A stretch of 64,000 nucleotides of DNA from Helicobacter pylori (GTDB lineage Bacteria > Campylobacterota > Campylobacteria > Campylobacterales > Helicobacteraceae): positions 1,488,001 through 1,552,000 of the forward strand of contig NZ_CP051534.1 of assembly GCF_016748675.1 (NCBI RefSeq), given 5' to 3'. Position 1 is the stretch's first letter; each line of letters opens with the position of its first letter. The translations under genes were made by a program, and so were the position numbers. This document shows positions 18,867 through 28,667 of the stretch, one piece after another. The notes beneath the pieces were generated by a model. That model worked only from the letters and a program-made list of their open reading frames with translations. It ran no database searches and was not told the DNA's origin.

Positions 18867-19993
18867 ATTTTTTTAAAATCCTTTTAATGGAATTAAGGGC
18901 TATTGTTTCTCATAAGGGCGTTTTGTTAATCCTTATAGGCGCTCCTTTAATCTATGGCTTATTATACCCTTTGCCTTATTTAAAAGACATCGTAACGCAG
19001 CAAAAAATCGCCCTTGTAGATGAAGACAATTCCTTTCTTTCCAAGCGATTAGCCTTCATGGCGCAAAGCTCCAACGAGTTAGAAATCGCTTTTTTTAGCC
19101 CCTCTATGCTGGAAGCCAAAAAGCTTTTAAAAGAAGAAAAAATTTATGGGATCTTGCATATCCCTTCGCATTTTGAAGCCAATATCCACAAGCAAGTGCC
19201 TGTAACGATAGATTTTTATGCGAATTCCAATTACTTTTTGATTTATGGCGCGTTAGCGAATGCGGTGGTGGAGAGCATCAACGCTTTAAACGATGAAATA
19301 AGGTTCAAACGCAACGCCCAAATAGAAGAAGCTGAATTGGGGACAGACGGGATCAAAATCAGGCCTATCGCTTTGTATAACCCTAGTGAGGGGTATTTGA
19401 ATTACGCGCTCTCTAGCGTGTTTATTTTCATCTTACACCAGGTGATGCTCATTGCAAGCAGCATGTTTACTAGCTCCAGGCGTTTGGAATTAGTCCTTTT
19501 AGACAAGAAACAAATCGCTTTAAGGCTGTGCGCAAGACTCTTGGTGTTCATGGGGGCGTTTAGCGTTTTTGTTTTATGGTATTTTGGGGCGCTGTTTTCT
19601 TTTTATGGGATCGAACGGCATGGAAGCGCTTTAATAGTGTTTTTGAACAGCTTGATTTTCATGCTTGCGGCCTTGAGTTTGGGGTCGTTTTTAGGGGCAT
19701 GGATTAAAAATGAAGCCCACACCACTCAAATCGTTTTGATTTCTTCTTTGCCCTTGATTTTTATGATGGGTTTTGTGTGGCCTTTTGAATCCTTGCCCTC
19801 TTATTTACAGGTTTTTGTTCAAATAGTGCCTGCTTATCATGGGATCAGTTTGCTCGGGCGGTTGAATCAAATGCATGCGGAATTTATAGATGTTTCTATC
19901 CATTTTTACGCGCTTATTGCGATTTTTATCGTGAGTTTTATAGGGTGCGTGTTCAAACTCAGCTCTTTAAAGAAAGCTTGTGAAAACGCTTAA
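18863..19993 (+). CDS. ABC-2 type export permease, second of two
   Basis: A 376-residue permease with the same layout as the preceding gene: an N-terminal helix, a periplasmic domain (about 35-180) and a C-terminal six-helix block. The two probably form a heterodimer. Function and cargo are unknown; drugs, bile compounds or envelope molecules are all possible. The end overlaps the following YigZ gene by 14 bp. HP1486 equivalent. Confidence 0.85.
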   Translation: MNFFKILLMELRAIVSHKGVLLILIGAPLIYGLLYPLPYLKDIVTQQKIALVDEDNSFLSKRLAFMAQSSNELEIAFFSPSMLEAKKLLKEEKIYGILHIPSHFEANIHKQVPVTIDFYANSNYFLIYGALANAVVESINALNDEIRFKRNAQIEEAELGTDGIKIRPIALYNPSEGYLNYALSSVFIFILHQVMLIASSMFTSSRRLELVLLDKKQIALRLCARLLVFMGAFSVFVLWYFGALFSFYGIERHGSALIVFLNSLIFMLAALSLGSFLGAWIKNEAHTTQIVLISSLPLIFMMGFVWPFESLPSYLQVFVQIVPAYHGISLLGRLNQMHAEFIDVSIHFYALIAIFIVSFIGCVFKLSSLKKACENA

Positions 19994-20552
19994 AAACCTC
20001 ATCACCTCCAAGCACCAGACTAAAGCGTCTCGTTTTTTAGGGTATCTTATGCCTTTTGATGATTTTGAAAAAACCCTTTTGCAATTGAAAAAAGAGCATT
20101 TTAAAGCCGCGCATTTTGTAACGGCGTTCCGCTATTCTTTAGAGGGCAAAATCACGGAGGGTTTTAGCGATGATGGCGAGCCTAAAGGGAGTTCAGGGAT
20201 GCCTGTGCTTAGCGTTTTAAGGCGAAAGGATTTGATCAATATAGGATTAGTGAGCGTGCGTTATTTTGGAGGCACGCTTTTAGGGGTTGGGGGCTTGATG
20301 AAAGCTTATGCCACTAGCGCGTTATTGTGCGTAGAAAACGCTCAAAGAGAAAACGCTTTGAAGGATTTTGTGGAGTTGGAAACTTTAAGCGCTCATTATT
20401 CTTACAAAGAATTAGACGCTCTTCAGCGTGAAATTAAGAAATTTAGCTTACAATTAAGCAAAAAGAATTTTTCAAGTCAAAGCGTGGAAGTGGAAATCAG
20501 CGGCGAAAAAGAAAATTTGCAAGCGTTTTTACAACAAAATAAGATAAATTAG
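19980..20552 (+). CDS. YigZ/IMPACT-family protein
   Basis: A 190-residue protein of the UPF0029/IMPACT family, which has an N-terminal RNase PH-like fold domain and a C-terminal ferredoxin-like domain. The signature is seen in FSDDGEPKGSSGMPVL (about residue 60) and VRYFGGTLLGVGGLMKAY (about 84). The biochemical role is not settled; links to translation under stress are suggested for the family. It starts at GTG 19980, inside the end of the permease gene. HP1485 equivalent. Confidence 0.88.
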   Translation: MKTLKNLITSKHQTKASRFLGYLMPFDDFEKTLLQLKKEHFKAAHFVTAFRYSLEGKITEGFSDDGEPKGSSGMPVLSVLRRKDLINIGLVSVRYFGGTLLGVGGLMKAYATSALLCVENAQRENALKDFVELETLSAHYSYKELDALQREIKKFSLQLSKKNFSSQSVEVEISGEKENLQAFLQQNKIN

Positions 20553-20562
20553 GGAGAGTGGT

Positions 20563-21009
20563 ATGGGATTTTTGAATGGGTATTTTTTATGGGTTAAGGC
20601 TTTCCATGTGATAGCGGTCATTTCGTGGATGGCGGCGTTATTTTATTTGCCGCGCCTTTTTGTCTATCATGCAGAAAACGCGCATAAAAAAGAGTTTGTA
20701 GGAGTGGTTCAAATCCAAGAAAAAAAGCTTTATTCCTTTATCGCTTCGCCGGCTATGGGTTTCACGCTTATCACAGGGATTTTAATGCTGTTGATAGAGC
20801 CTACGCTCTTTAAAAGTGGGGGTTGGTTGCATGCTAAATTGGCTTTAGTGGTTTTACTTTTAGCCTATCATTTTTATTGCAAGAAATGCATGCGCGAGCT
20901 AGAAAAAGACCCTACAAGAAGAAACGCAAGGTTTTATCGTGTGTTTAATGAGGCGCCCACGATTTTAATGATCCTCATTGTGATTTTAGTGGTTGTCAAG
21001 CCTTTTTAA
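20563..21009 (+). CDS. hemJ: HemJ-type protoporphyrinogen oxidase
   Basis: A 148-residue membrane protein with four helices matching the HemJ (UPF0093) family, which oxidises protoporphyrinogen IX to protoporphyrin IX in haem synthesis in bacteria lacking HemG and HemY. The family blocks KAFHVIAVISWMAALFYLPR (about residue 12) with the conserved histidine and GGWLHAKLALV (about 85) with the conserved lysine are intact. An AGGGAGAG ribosome site precedes the ATG. It is often annotated only as a conserved membrane protein (HP1484). Confidence 0.85.
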   Translation: MGFLNGYFLWVKAFHVIAVISWMAALFYLPRLFVYHAENAHKKEFVGVVQIQEKKLYSFIASPAMGFTLITGILMLLIEPTLFKSGGWLHAKLALVVLLLAYHFYCKKCMRELEKDPTRRNARFYRVFNEAPTILMILIVILVVVKPF

Positions 21010-21018
21010 AGAAAAGTC

Positions 21019-21759
21019 ATGAAGAAAGAAAATCGCCTCAAGCAAGAAAAAATCATCAACATGTTTGATGATATAGCTAGCTCTTACGATCAAGCCAACC
21101 GCTTGATGAGTTTTGGCTTAGATGTTAAATGGCGAGAAAGGGCTTGCGAGCATGCGTTTTTGTTTTTGGAAAACAAGAAAGCGTTAAGGCTTGTGGATGT
21201 GGCATGCGGGACGGGGGATATGCTTGTGGCTTGGCAAAAAAGCGCTCTCAATTGTGGCATAGAGTTTAAGGAATGTTTGGGGATTGACCCCTCTAACAAC
21301 ATGCTTGAATTGGCTATTAAAAAATGTGAAGAGCTTGAAAACAAAGCTTCTTTCATTCAGGCTCAAGCCAAAGATTTAAAAGGCGTTGAAAACAACAGCG
21401 TGGATATCCTCTCCATTGCGTATGGCTTGCGTAATATCGTGGAAAGACAAGAAGCTTTAAAAGAGTTTTTTAGGGTGTTAAAGCCTAGGGGCGTTTTAGT
21501 GATTTTAGAATTTTTAAAAAAAGACAACCCCACATGGCTGGATAAAATCTCAGGGTTTTACACGAATAAGGTTTTGCCTTTAGTGGGAGGGGCTATCAGT
21601 AAGAATTATGGCGCTTATTCTTATTTACCGCAATCCATTGAGGGGTTTTTGAGTTTGGAGAGTTTGAAATTTGAATTAAAAAACGCAGGGTTTGAGATTT
21701 TGAGGACTGAAGATTCTATCGCTCAAATTTCAACGACCATGCTTGTTAAAAAAAGCTAA
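21019..21759 (+). CDS. ubiE: Demethylmenaquinone methyltransferase
   Basis: A 246-residue SAM-dependent methyltransferase of the UbiE/MenG family that performs the last methylation in menaquinone synthesis (H. pylori uses menaquinone). Motif I LVDVACGTGDML lies at about residue 58, and the family blocks FDDIASSYDQANRLMSFG (about 16) and SIAYGLRNI (about 132) are present. The gap to hemJ is only 9 bp, so the two respiratory-cofactor genes are probably cotranscribed. Confidence 0.95.
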   Translation: MKKENRLKQEKIINMFDDIASSYDQANRLMSFGLDVKWRERACEHAFLFLENKKALRLVDVACGTGDMLVAWQKSALNCGIEFKECLGIDPSNNMLELAIKKCEELENKASFIQAQAKDLKGVENNSVDILSIAYGLRNIVERQEALKEFFRVLKPRGVLVILEFLKKDNPTWLDKISGFYTNKVLPLVGGAISKNYGAYSYLPQSIEGFLSLESLKFELKNAGFEILRTEDSIAQISTTMLVKKS

Positions 21760-21768
21760 AGGAATGCC

Positions 21769-22029
21769 ATGCAAGATGAATTATTTGAAACCGAAAAAGC
21801 CCCTCAAAAAAACGCTAAAAACGCTAAAAACGCCCCTAAAAAAAGCTTTGAAGAGCATGTTCATTCCCTAGAGCAAGCCATAGATCGCTTGAATGATCCT
21901 AATTTATCCTTAAAAGACGGGATGGATTTGTATAAAGTGGCCATGCAAGAATTATTTTTGGCTCAAAAGCTTTTAGAAAACGCTTATTTAGAGCATGAGA
22001 AACTCCAAACGCCAGACAAAAAGGCTTAA
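21769..22029 (+). CDS. xseB: Exodeoxyribonuclease VII small subunit
   Basis: An 86-residue small subunit of exonuclease VII, which degrades single-stranded DNA together with XseA (not in the window). The family core SFEEHVHSLEQAIDRLNDPN begins at about residue 26. The N-terminus contains a short KNA-KNA-KNA run encoded by a 9-bp direct repeat at about 21811-21834. RBS AAAGGA is present; the gene lies 9 bp after ubiE. Confidence 0.9.
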   Translation: MQDELFETEKAPQKNAKNAKNAPKKSFEEHVHSLEQAIDRLNDPNLSLKDGMDLYKVAMQELFLAQKLLENAYLEHEKLQTPDKKA

Positions 22030-22032
22030 AGG

Positions 22033-22830
22033 ATGCGAGTGTTTGCTTTACAGCTAGAGTCTTTTAAAGAAACCCTCATGCAATCCTTGTTCAACTCCAT
22101 ACCCGAGCGGAGCGTAATTGTGTTGCCTGAATACGTGTTCAACCCCTTTTTCCACCATAACATGGGATTGGATGTGAATGAAATTAACGCGCAGTCTGCA
22201 CGAGCGATGGAGTTTTTGTCTCAAAAATGCGAAGAATTAGATTTGATCATTTCAGCCCCGGTGCTTTTAGAAGAAGATTCTAAAGTCTATAAAAAAATCG
22301 CCCTCATTTCTAAAGAAAATATCCAGTATTACACGCAACAACGCTTAATCCCCTATCCTCACTGGGATGAAGAGAGCTTTTTTGACAATGAGAAAAGCGA
22401 TTTTAAAGAATTGCTTGTGTTTGAAAGAGACGGCTTAAAAATCGCCCCTTTGTTTGGCTTTGAAGCGCATTTTGATGAAATATGGGTTCAGGCTAAAAAT
22501 CAGGGCGTGGATGTGGTGCTTTTAAGCAGCGTGGCCACTTTTGAATCCAATGAAAGGTGGCGGCTTTTGTGCCAGATGCGCGCTTTTTGTGCTTCTTGCG
22601 TGGTGGTTAGGGCTAATAGGATCGGAGCGTATCGCCAAATCATTGTAGAAGAAGATCAAAAAAACGAATTTTTGTGGAAATTTTATGGGGATAGTTTTGT
22701 GGCTTTGCCTAATGGCGCTATTGAAGATTCTTTAGAGGGTAAAATGGGGGCTTTGAGCGCTCAAATAGATAAAAATGAAATTGATGAATGGGCTAAATTG
22801 TGGCATTTTAGAACGATTAAAGAGGGTTGA
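22033..22830 (+). CDS. Carbon-nitrogen hydrolase (nitrilase superfamily)
   Basis: A 265-residue cytosolic protein of the nitrilase superfamily, which hydrolyses amides or nitriles with a Glu-Lys-Cys triad. VVLPEYVFN (about residue 35) holds the family glutamate and QQRLIPYPHWDE (about 108) the lysine-like region. The position of the usual catalytic Cys is occupied by FGFEAHFDEIW (about 148), where I see no cysteine, so it may be catalytically changed. Substrate unknown. It starts 3 bp after xseB and abuts serS. HP1481 equivalent. Confidence 0.75.
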   Translation: MRVFALQLESFKETLMQSLFNSIPERSVIVLPEYVFNPFFHHNMGLDVNEINAQSARAMEFLSQKCEELDLIISAPVLLEEDSKVYKKIALISKENIQYYTQQRLIPYPHWDEESFFDNEKSDFKELLVFERDGLKIAPLFGFEAHFDEIWVQAKNQGVDVVLLSSVATFESNERWRLLCQMRAFCASCVVVRANRIGAYRQIIVEEDQKNEFLWKFYGDSFVALPNGAIEDSLEGKMGALSAQIDKNEIDEWAKLWHFRTIKEG

Positions 22831-24078
22831 ATGATTGATAGAAAACTTTTATTGCAAGATTTTGACAAGGTGGCTCTTTCTTTAAAAAAGCGTAATAATG
22901 CGATGGATGATGGATTGGAGCGTTTGTGCGAAGTCATCACGCGTTATAAAAAGCAACTCATTGAATTAGAAAGCTTGCAAGCCTTTCAAAACAAGGTTTC
23001 TAAAGAATTTGGTATCAAAATGGCTCAAAAAGCGGATACAAGCGATCTCAAAAAAGAGCTAGAAAACAATAAAATCAAACTGAATGAGCTTTCCAAAAGC
23101 GTGGGCGAATTGGAGCAACAAATAGATTTAAAGCTTTCCATAATCCCCAATCTAGTGGATGAAAAAACCCCTTTAGGTGCGAATGAAGAAGACAATATAG
23201 AGATTAAAAAAATCTTAACCCCAAGGGTTTTCACTTTCAAACCCAAAGAGCATTTTGAACTCGCTCAAAAAAACGGCTGGATTGATTTTGAAAGCGGCGT
23301 GAAACTCGCTAAAAGCCGTTTTTCGGTCATTAGGGGTTTTGGGGCGAAAATTTATCGCGCACTCATTCATTTAATGTTGGATTTTAATGAAAAAAATGGC
23401 TTTGAAATCATCTACACGCCGGCGTTAGTGAATGAAAAAATGCTTTTTGGGACTGGGCAATTACCCAAATTCAAAGAAGATGTTTTTAAAATAGAAAATG
23501 AAAATTTGTATTTAATCCCCACCGCTGAAGTAACGCTCACTAATCTCTACAACGACACCATTATTAGCGTTGAAAATCTCCCCATTAAAATGACCGCGCA
23601 CACGCCTTGTTTCAGGAGCGAAGCAGGGAGCGCGGGCAAGGACACAAGGGGGATGATAAGACAGCACCAATTTGATAAAGTAGAGCTTGTGGCTATCACG
23701 CACCCTAAAGAAAGCGATGCGATGCAAGAGTGCATGCTAGAGAGCGCGAGCGAAATTTTAAAGGCTTTGGAATTACCGCACCGGTTTGTGCAATTGTGCA
23801 GCGCGGATTTAGGCTTTAGCGCGAGCAACACGATAGATATTGAAGTGTGGTTGCCTGGGCAAAATTGCTACAGAGAAATCAGCTCCGTGTCTAACACGAG
23901 GGACTTTCAGGCTAGGCGAGCCAAAATCCGCTTCAAAGAAAATCAAAAAAACCAATTAGCGCACACCTTAAACGGCTCTTCTTTGGCGGTAGGCAGGACG
24001 ATGGTCGCTTTAATGGAAAACCACCAGCAAGCGGATGGGAGCATCCATATTCCTAAGGCGTTAGAAAAATACCTTTAA
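22831..24078 (+). CDS. serS: Seryl-tRNA synthetase
   Basis: A class II aminoacyl-tRNA synthetase that charges tRNA-Ser. The N-terminal coiled-coil arm covers about residues 25-105, class II motif 2 is at [17 protein letters not shown] (about 257) and motif 3 at [16 protein letters not shown] (about 383). The 415-residue length is normal. The ATG immediately follows the stop of the nitrilase gene. Confidence 0.97.
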   Translation: MIDRKLLLQDFDKVALSLKKRNNAMDDGLERLCEVITRYKKQLIELESLQAFQNKVSKEFGIKMAQKADTSDLKKELENNKIKLNELSKSVGELEQQIDLKLSIIPNLVDEKTPLGANEEDNIEIKKILTPRVFTFKPKEHFELAQKNGWIDFESGVKLAKSRFSVIRGFGAKIYRALIHLMLDFNEKNGFEIIYTPALVNEKMLFGTGQLPKFKEDVFKIENENLYLIPTAEVTLTNLYNDTIISVENLPIKMTAHTPCFRSEAGSAGKDTRGMIRQHQFDKVELVAITHPKESDAMQECMLESASEILKALELPHRFVQLCSADLGFSASNTIDIEVWLPGQNCYREISSVSNTRDFQARRAKIRFKENQKNQLAHTLNGSSLAVGRTMVALMENHQQADGSIHIPKALEKYL

Positions 24079-24087
24079 GGCTAGTTT

Positions 24088-26622
24088 GTGCTGAATGAAG
24101 AGCAAAATTCATTAGAAGAAAAAGGGGGCGAAAACAAGAACGAAAAAGAAACCCCCCTAAAGGGCATTCATTCTAAAATCCCCTCTTTGAAGCAGGCTTT
24201 AAAGCAGACGCTCAATAAAATCAAAAGCTCTAAGGAGTTTTTTAAACAATTCTTACACAATAAAAAAAAGCTTTATATCGCGCTTGGAATATTGCTTTCA
24301 CTCATCGCGCTCATTGTGGCTTTGAGTTTGTTGCTGGGGCATAAAAAAGAAAATAAACAAACTTCTTTACAAACTAATGCCGCTACCACTAATAACGAAA
24401 CGCCTAATAACACCAACAACGCTAACAACACAGAAGCCGAGGGGCAAATAGAGAATTTAGACTTACCCGATTTAATCGGCAAGGATTCCCTCAAACGAAA
24501 CGATGAAAATCAAGTGGATGCGATCATGAAAAAAGCGAGCCTTTTGTATGAGCAAGGGCAAAAAGATGAAGCCTTGCATTTGTTTGATAAAGCCGCTTCT
24601 TTTTCGCAAGGGATTGCGAGCCATAATTTAGGGGTGATCAAGTTTAAAGAAAAGGATTTTAACGGGGCGTTGGATTTGTTTGATTCCAGCATCGCTTCTA
24701 AAGAAAACGCGAGCGTGAGCGCGATTGATGCGTTAGTGAGCGCTTATCATTTGCAAGATGAGGATTTGTATTATCATTATCTAAAAATTGTAAGAGACAC
24801 TTTGTATAAAGACTATAAAAAGTCTTTTTATTCCTACGCTTACGCGCTCAAATCCTATTACGCTGGGGAGTATTTTGAAGCGCTCTCGCCCTTAATGCAC
24901 CCTAATTCCAACGCCTTTTTAAAGCCTAACGCGCGCTTAGCGTCTAAATTGTTTTTGATGTTTAAAGATGAAACGAACGCTTATAAGCAATTACAAAAAA
25001 GCGCAAACGCCCAAGATGAGCTTGCTTTAGGGCTTTTGCAGGCGCGTTTGGGCCATTACAAGCAGGCTTTGGAGCATTTGCAGCATTATTTGCACAACTA
25101 CCCTAAAGATTTAAACGCTTTAATGGCTTTGGAATTGGTGAGTTTGAAAAAAGGCGACATCCTTAAAGCGAGCGAAGCCTTAAAATTAGCCAGCCACACT
25201 AAAGAAGATAGTGCGCTAGCCAACTCTTTTTACCCCATCAAGCCCACGATAAACCCTGTTTTTTTAGACAAAGAAAGAGCCAAAGAGCGTTTTTGGAACA
25301 CGCAATATTTTGAAGGCAAAAGGGATTTTATCTACCGCTTGCTCTTTTATTACGCTCCTTTTAAGGTTTTAGACTCTAAAGAAACCTTAGGCGTGATTGA
25401 AGAGGGGCTGTTTCTTTTAGACTCTGATGCACAAAAGGATTTAGAGGGGGCAAGCCTTGCTTTTAAAAGGGGGCGTTTGATGGCGATAGCGGATAAAAAC
25501 GCGCTCAAAGGGCTGAAAGCTTTAGAAAACAAGCGCTTAAAAAAAGCCCTTTCTTTTTTTGATTTGTCTTTAAAAAACAGCCCCAATAACGCGCTCCTCC
25601 ATTATAATACGGGCTTGATTTATGCGCAATTGGAAAATTACCACAAAGCCTATTTCCATTTTTTAAGGGCTTTCCATTTGAATTCTGCGGATTATTTGAG
25701 CGCGGTTTTTGCAATTTTAGCCTCGCATTTCACCCACGAAGACACCACGGAGTTTTTAAGAGAAATCACCGAGAATTTTTATAGTCAGGATTTTTCTAGC
25801 CCCACGCAAAAAGCTTTACTCTCTTCGCTCATCGCTTATTTGAATTACCGCACGAATTGGGATATGGATTGGCTTAAAAACGCCCCTAAAAAACTCCCTT
25901 TTTATTACGCGCTAGAAGCGGTGTTCGCTAAAGAGAGTAAGGATAAAAAATTGATGGTGCAATCTTTTGGGAATTTGAAAAAAATGCTCCCTAAAGACCT
26001 CATCTCTAATATCTTTTATGAAATCGTTTCGTATTATGATGCGAGCATCCGGCACACTTTAAGCATTTACACCCTTTTAGATTCGCGTAAAATCAGTTGG
26101 GATCAAACCATGCAAGGGCCCATTTTAGGGCGTCATTTCTACACTTACATGGGATTTATGGTCAATGATTTAGACCATCAAGAAAGATTACTAGAGCAAA
26201 AAATCGCCAGTTTAGAAGAGGGCGAAGCCCCTAACGATTGGTTAGAAAATTTAGCGTTAGTGAGTTTGTTTCAGGGCCAGTATGAAAAAGCGGGCGCGTT
26301 GTATCAAAACTTAATTAGCGAGCTTAAGGATAATGAGGTGCGTTTAAAAATCCTAGCGGGTTTAACCTATATTGCGCAAAGTAATTACAATAACGCCGCT
26401 TTATGGCTAGAGCTTGGGAAATTAGACGATCCGAATAATGAAAATATCCGTTACGCTTTGGGGTTGTTGTATCAAAGAAAGGGGGACTTGAAATCAGCGC
26501 TAAACCATTTTTTAGCCATTAAAACCTCTGATTTTTCGTCGCCTTATTTTGATTTTGAAATTGACACTAACCTTTTAAAAGAGCGTTTGAACCAAGAAAA
26601 AGAAGGCGAGTTTTTAGAATAA
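24088..26622 (+). CDS. Membrane-anchored TPR protein, probable flagellar motor protein PflB
   Basis: An 844-residue protein with a charged cytoplasmic N-terminus, one membrane helix (about residues 66-88), a low-complexity Asn/Thr linker (about 95-120) and many tetratricopeptide repeats to the end (for example ALHLFDKAASFSQGIASHNL near 160 and ALLHYNTGLIYAQLENYHKA near 507). This architecture and its place directly after serS match C. jejuni Cj0390 (PflB), which follows serS there and forms part of the flagellar motor cage. The match is by synteny and layout (from memory), so the call is an inference. Translation starts at GTG 24088; the end overlaps the helicase start by 1 bp. Confidence 0.65.
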   Translation: MLNEEQNSLEEKGGENKNEKETPLKGIHSKIPSLKQALKQTLNKIKSSKEFFKQFLHNKKKLYIALGILLSLIALIVALSLLLGHKKENKQTSLQTNAATTNNETPNNTNNANNTEAEGQIENLDLPDLIGKDSLKRNDENQVDAIMKKASLLYEQGQKDEALHLFDKAASFSQGIASHNLGVIKFKEKDFNGALDLFDSSIASKENASVSAIDALVSAYHLQDEDLYYHYLKIVRDTLYKDYKKSFYSYAYALKSYYAGEYFEALSPLMHPNSNAFLKPNARLASKLFLMFKDETNAYKQLQKSANAQDELALGLLQARLGHYKQALEHLQHYLHNYPKDLNALMALELVSLKKGDILKASEALKLASHTKEDSALANSFYPIKPTINPVFLDKERAKERFWNTQYFEGKRDFIYRLLFYYAPFKVLDSKETLGVIEEGLFLLDSDAQKDLEGASLAFKRGRLMAIADKNALKGLKALENKRLKKALSFFDLSLKNSPNNALLHYNTGLIYAQLENYHKAYFHFLRAFHLNSADYLSAVFAILASHFTHEDTTEFLREITENFYSQDFSSPTQKALLSSLIAYLNYRTNWDMDWLKNAPKKLPFYYALEAVFAKESKDKKLMVQSFGNLKKMLPKDLISNIFYEIVSYYDASIRHTLSIYTLLDSRKISWDQTMQGPILGRHFYTYMGFMVNDLDHQERLLEQKIASLEEGEAPNDWLENLALVSLFQGQYEKAGALYQNLISELKDNEVRLKILAGLTYIAQSNYNNAALWLELGKLDDPNNENIRYALGLLYQRKGDLKSALNHFLAIKTSDFSSPYFDFEIDTNLLKERLNQEKEGEFLE

Positions 26623-28667
26623 TGGGTTTTGAAAAAAGCATTTTAGACAATTTGAACGGAGCGCAAAAAATCGCTGCATGCCACATTCAAGGGCCATTGC
26701 TCATTTTAGCGGGAGCTGGGAGCGGTAAGACTAAGACTTTAACGAGCCGTTTAGCGTATTTGATTGGCGTTTGTGGCGTGCCTAGCGAGAACACTTTAAC
26801 GCTCACTTTCACCAATAAAGCGAGTAAAGAAATGCAAGAAAGGGCTTTGAAATTGTTGAAAAACCAAGCCCTTATCCCCCCCTTGCTTTGCACTTTCCAT
26901 CGTTTTGGTTTGCTGTTTTTAAGGCAACACATGAATCTTTTAAAAAGGGCGTGCGATTTTTCGGTGCTAGATAGCGATGAAGTCAAAACGCTGTGCAAGC
27001 AGCTCAAAATTTCAAACTTTAGGGCGAGCATTTCTCAAATCAAAAACGGCATGATGGATTTAAGCACGCAAGATAGCGAATGTTATAAAGCGTATGAGCT
27101 TTATCAAAACGCGCTTAAAAAAGACAATTTAGTGGATTTTGACGATCTGCTTTGTTTGAGCCTTAAGGTTTTACAAGATAATGAAAAACTCGCCAAAGAG
27201 ATTAGCGAACGCTACCACTACATTATGGTAGATGAATATCAAGACACGAACGCCCTGCAATTGGAATTTTTAAAACAATTGAGTTGCGCGCATCATAATT
27301 TGTGCGTGGTGGGCGATGACGATCAGAGCATTTATGGTTTCAGGGGGGCTGATATTTCTAACATTTTAAATTTTTCCAAGCATTTTAAAGGGGCTAAAAT
27401 AGTGAAATTAGAGACCAACTACCGCTCTAGCGCTGAAATCTTAGCGTGCGCTAATTCTTTGATTAGCCATAACCAACACCGCCATATTAAAACGCTTCAA
27501 AGTTTCAAAGGCTCGCATAAAAGCGTGGTTTGTAAAGAATATTTGACGCAAAAAGAAGAGAGCCTGGATGTGGCTTATCAAATCAAAGCCCTTTTAAAGA
27601 AGGGCGAAAATTTAGAAAATATCGCTATTTTGTACCGCTTAAACGGGCTTAGCCGCAGCATTGAAGAGAGCTTGAACGCTTTGAATATCCCTTATAGGCT
27701 CATTGGAGCGGTGAGTTTCTATGAAAGAGCCGAGGTTAAAGACGCTTTGGCATTCATGCATGTAGTGGCGAAAAAAGACGATCGCTTTTTTATTAAGCGC
27801 GTTTTAAACAAGCCCCCAAGAGGCCTTGGCAAGATCACTCAAGAATGGATTTTTTCTCTTTTAGATGAAGAGGGTTTGAATTTAGAAGAAGCGCTAAAAC
27901 TTGGGGCGTTTAAAGACAAACTAAACCCTAAAAACGAATACGCTTTAAAGAAATTCACCGCTATGATAGGGCGTTTGAGGGAGGCTTTTGAAATTTCAGT
28001 AGAGGAGTTTTGCACTCAGTTTTTAGAAGAGACTAACCTTTTAAAAAGCTATGAAAAAGAAGACAATTACGAAGAAAGAGAGGGTTTTGTTAAAGAGCTT
28101 TTAAGTTTAGTGAAAGAGCATTTTAAAACTAACCCCACGCATTCTTTACTGGATTTTTTGAATGAAAGCGTGTTAGATGTCCATAATACAGAAAATGCGC
28201 AAAAAGTGAGCTGCATGAGCGTGCATATGAGTAAGGGATTAGAGTTTAAGCATGTGTTTGTGATCGGGTTAGAAGAAGGGTTTTTCCCGCATAGGGGGTT
28301 CAATCAAGAAAGCGATTTAGAAGAAGAAAGACGCTTGGCTTACGTAGCGATCACTAGGGCTAAAGAAGGATTGCAACTTTCTTATGTGAAAGAGCGTTCG
28401 TATTTTGGGAGGAAAACCTCTTGCTCGCCCTCTGTGTTTTTAGAAGAAGCCCAGTTGCTCCAACAAGACAGACCCCCTAAACAAAATCACCAAAAAGATA
28501 CGCCCATTAAAGTGGGGGATTTGATCAAACATAAGATTTTTGGCACTGGGAGGGTTTTAGGCGTAGAAAAGGGCTTGAGCGGTTTGTGCTTGAAAATCAA
28601 TTGCGGAGGGAATGTCTATGATAAAATCTCAGAAAAATTTGTAGAAAAAGTGGATAACGAGTTTTGA
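26622..28667 (+). CDS. uvrD: UvrD/PcrA-family superfamily 1 DNA helicase
   Basis: A 681-residue 3'-5' helicase for DNA repair and replication. Motif I is LAGAGSGKTKTLTSR (about residue 29), motif II VDEYQDTN (about 204), motif III GDDDQSIYGFRGAD (about 229), with later motifs MSVHMSKGLEFKHVFVIG (about 533) and VAITRAKE (about 575). The C-terminal Tudor-like tail (GDLIKHKIFGTGRVLGVEKG, about 629) is typical of UvrD/PcrA. It overlaps flgA by 4 bp. HP1478 equivalent. Confidence 0.93.
   Translation: MGFEKSILDNLNGAQKIAACHIQGPLLILAGAGSGKTKTLTSRLAYLIGVCGVPSENTLTLTFTNKASKEMQERALKLLKNQALIPPLLCTFHRFGLLFLRQHMNLLKRACDFSVLDSDEVKTLCKQLKISNFRASISQIKNGMMDLSTQDSECYKAYELYQNALKKDNLVDFDDLLCLSLKVLQDNEKLAKEISERYHYIMVDEYQDTNALQLEFLKQLSCAHHNLCVVGDDDQSIYGFRGADISNILNFSKHFKGAKIVKLETNYRSSAEILACANSLISHNQHRHIKTLQSFKGSHKSVVCKEYLTQKEESLDVAYQIKALLKKGENLENIAILYRLNGLSRSIEESLNALNIPYRLIGAVSFYERAEVKDALAFMHVVAKKDDRFFIKRVLNKPPRGLGKITQEWIFSLLDEEGLNLEEALKLGAFKDKLNPKNEYALKKFTAMIGRLREAFEISVEEFCTQFLEETNLLKSYEKEDNYEEREGFVKELLSLVKEHFKTNPTHSLLDFLNESVLDVHNTENAQKVSCMSVHMSKGLEFKHVFVIGLEEGFFPHRGFNQESDLEEERRLAYVAITRAKEGLQLSYVKERSYFGRKTSCSPSVFLEEAQLLQQDRPPKQNHQKDTPIKVGDLIKHKIFGTGRVLGVEKGLSGLCLKINCGGNVYDKISEKFVEKVDNEF

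Noticed and set aside
20563-21009. Reading hemJ and the CopD-like gene at 1189 as duplicates
   Set aside because: They share the helix layout and a histidine in the first helix, but the conserved HemJ blocks are only in the first.
21805-21834. 9-bp repeats at the start of xseB
   Set aside because: In-frame Lys-Asn-Ala low complexity; no sign of switching or length change.
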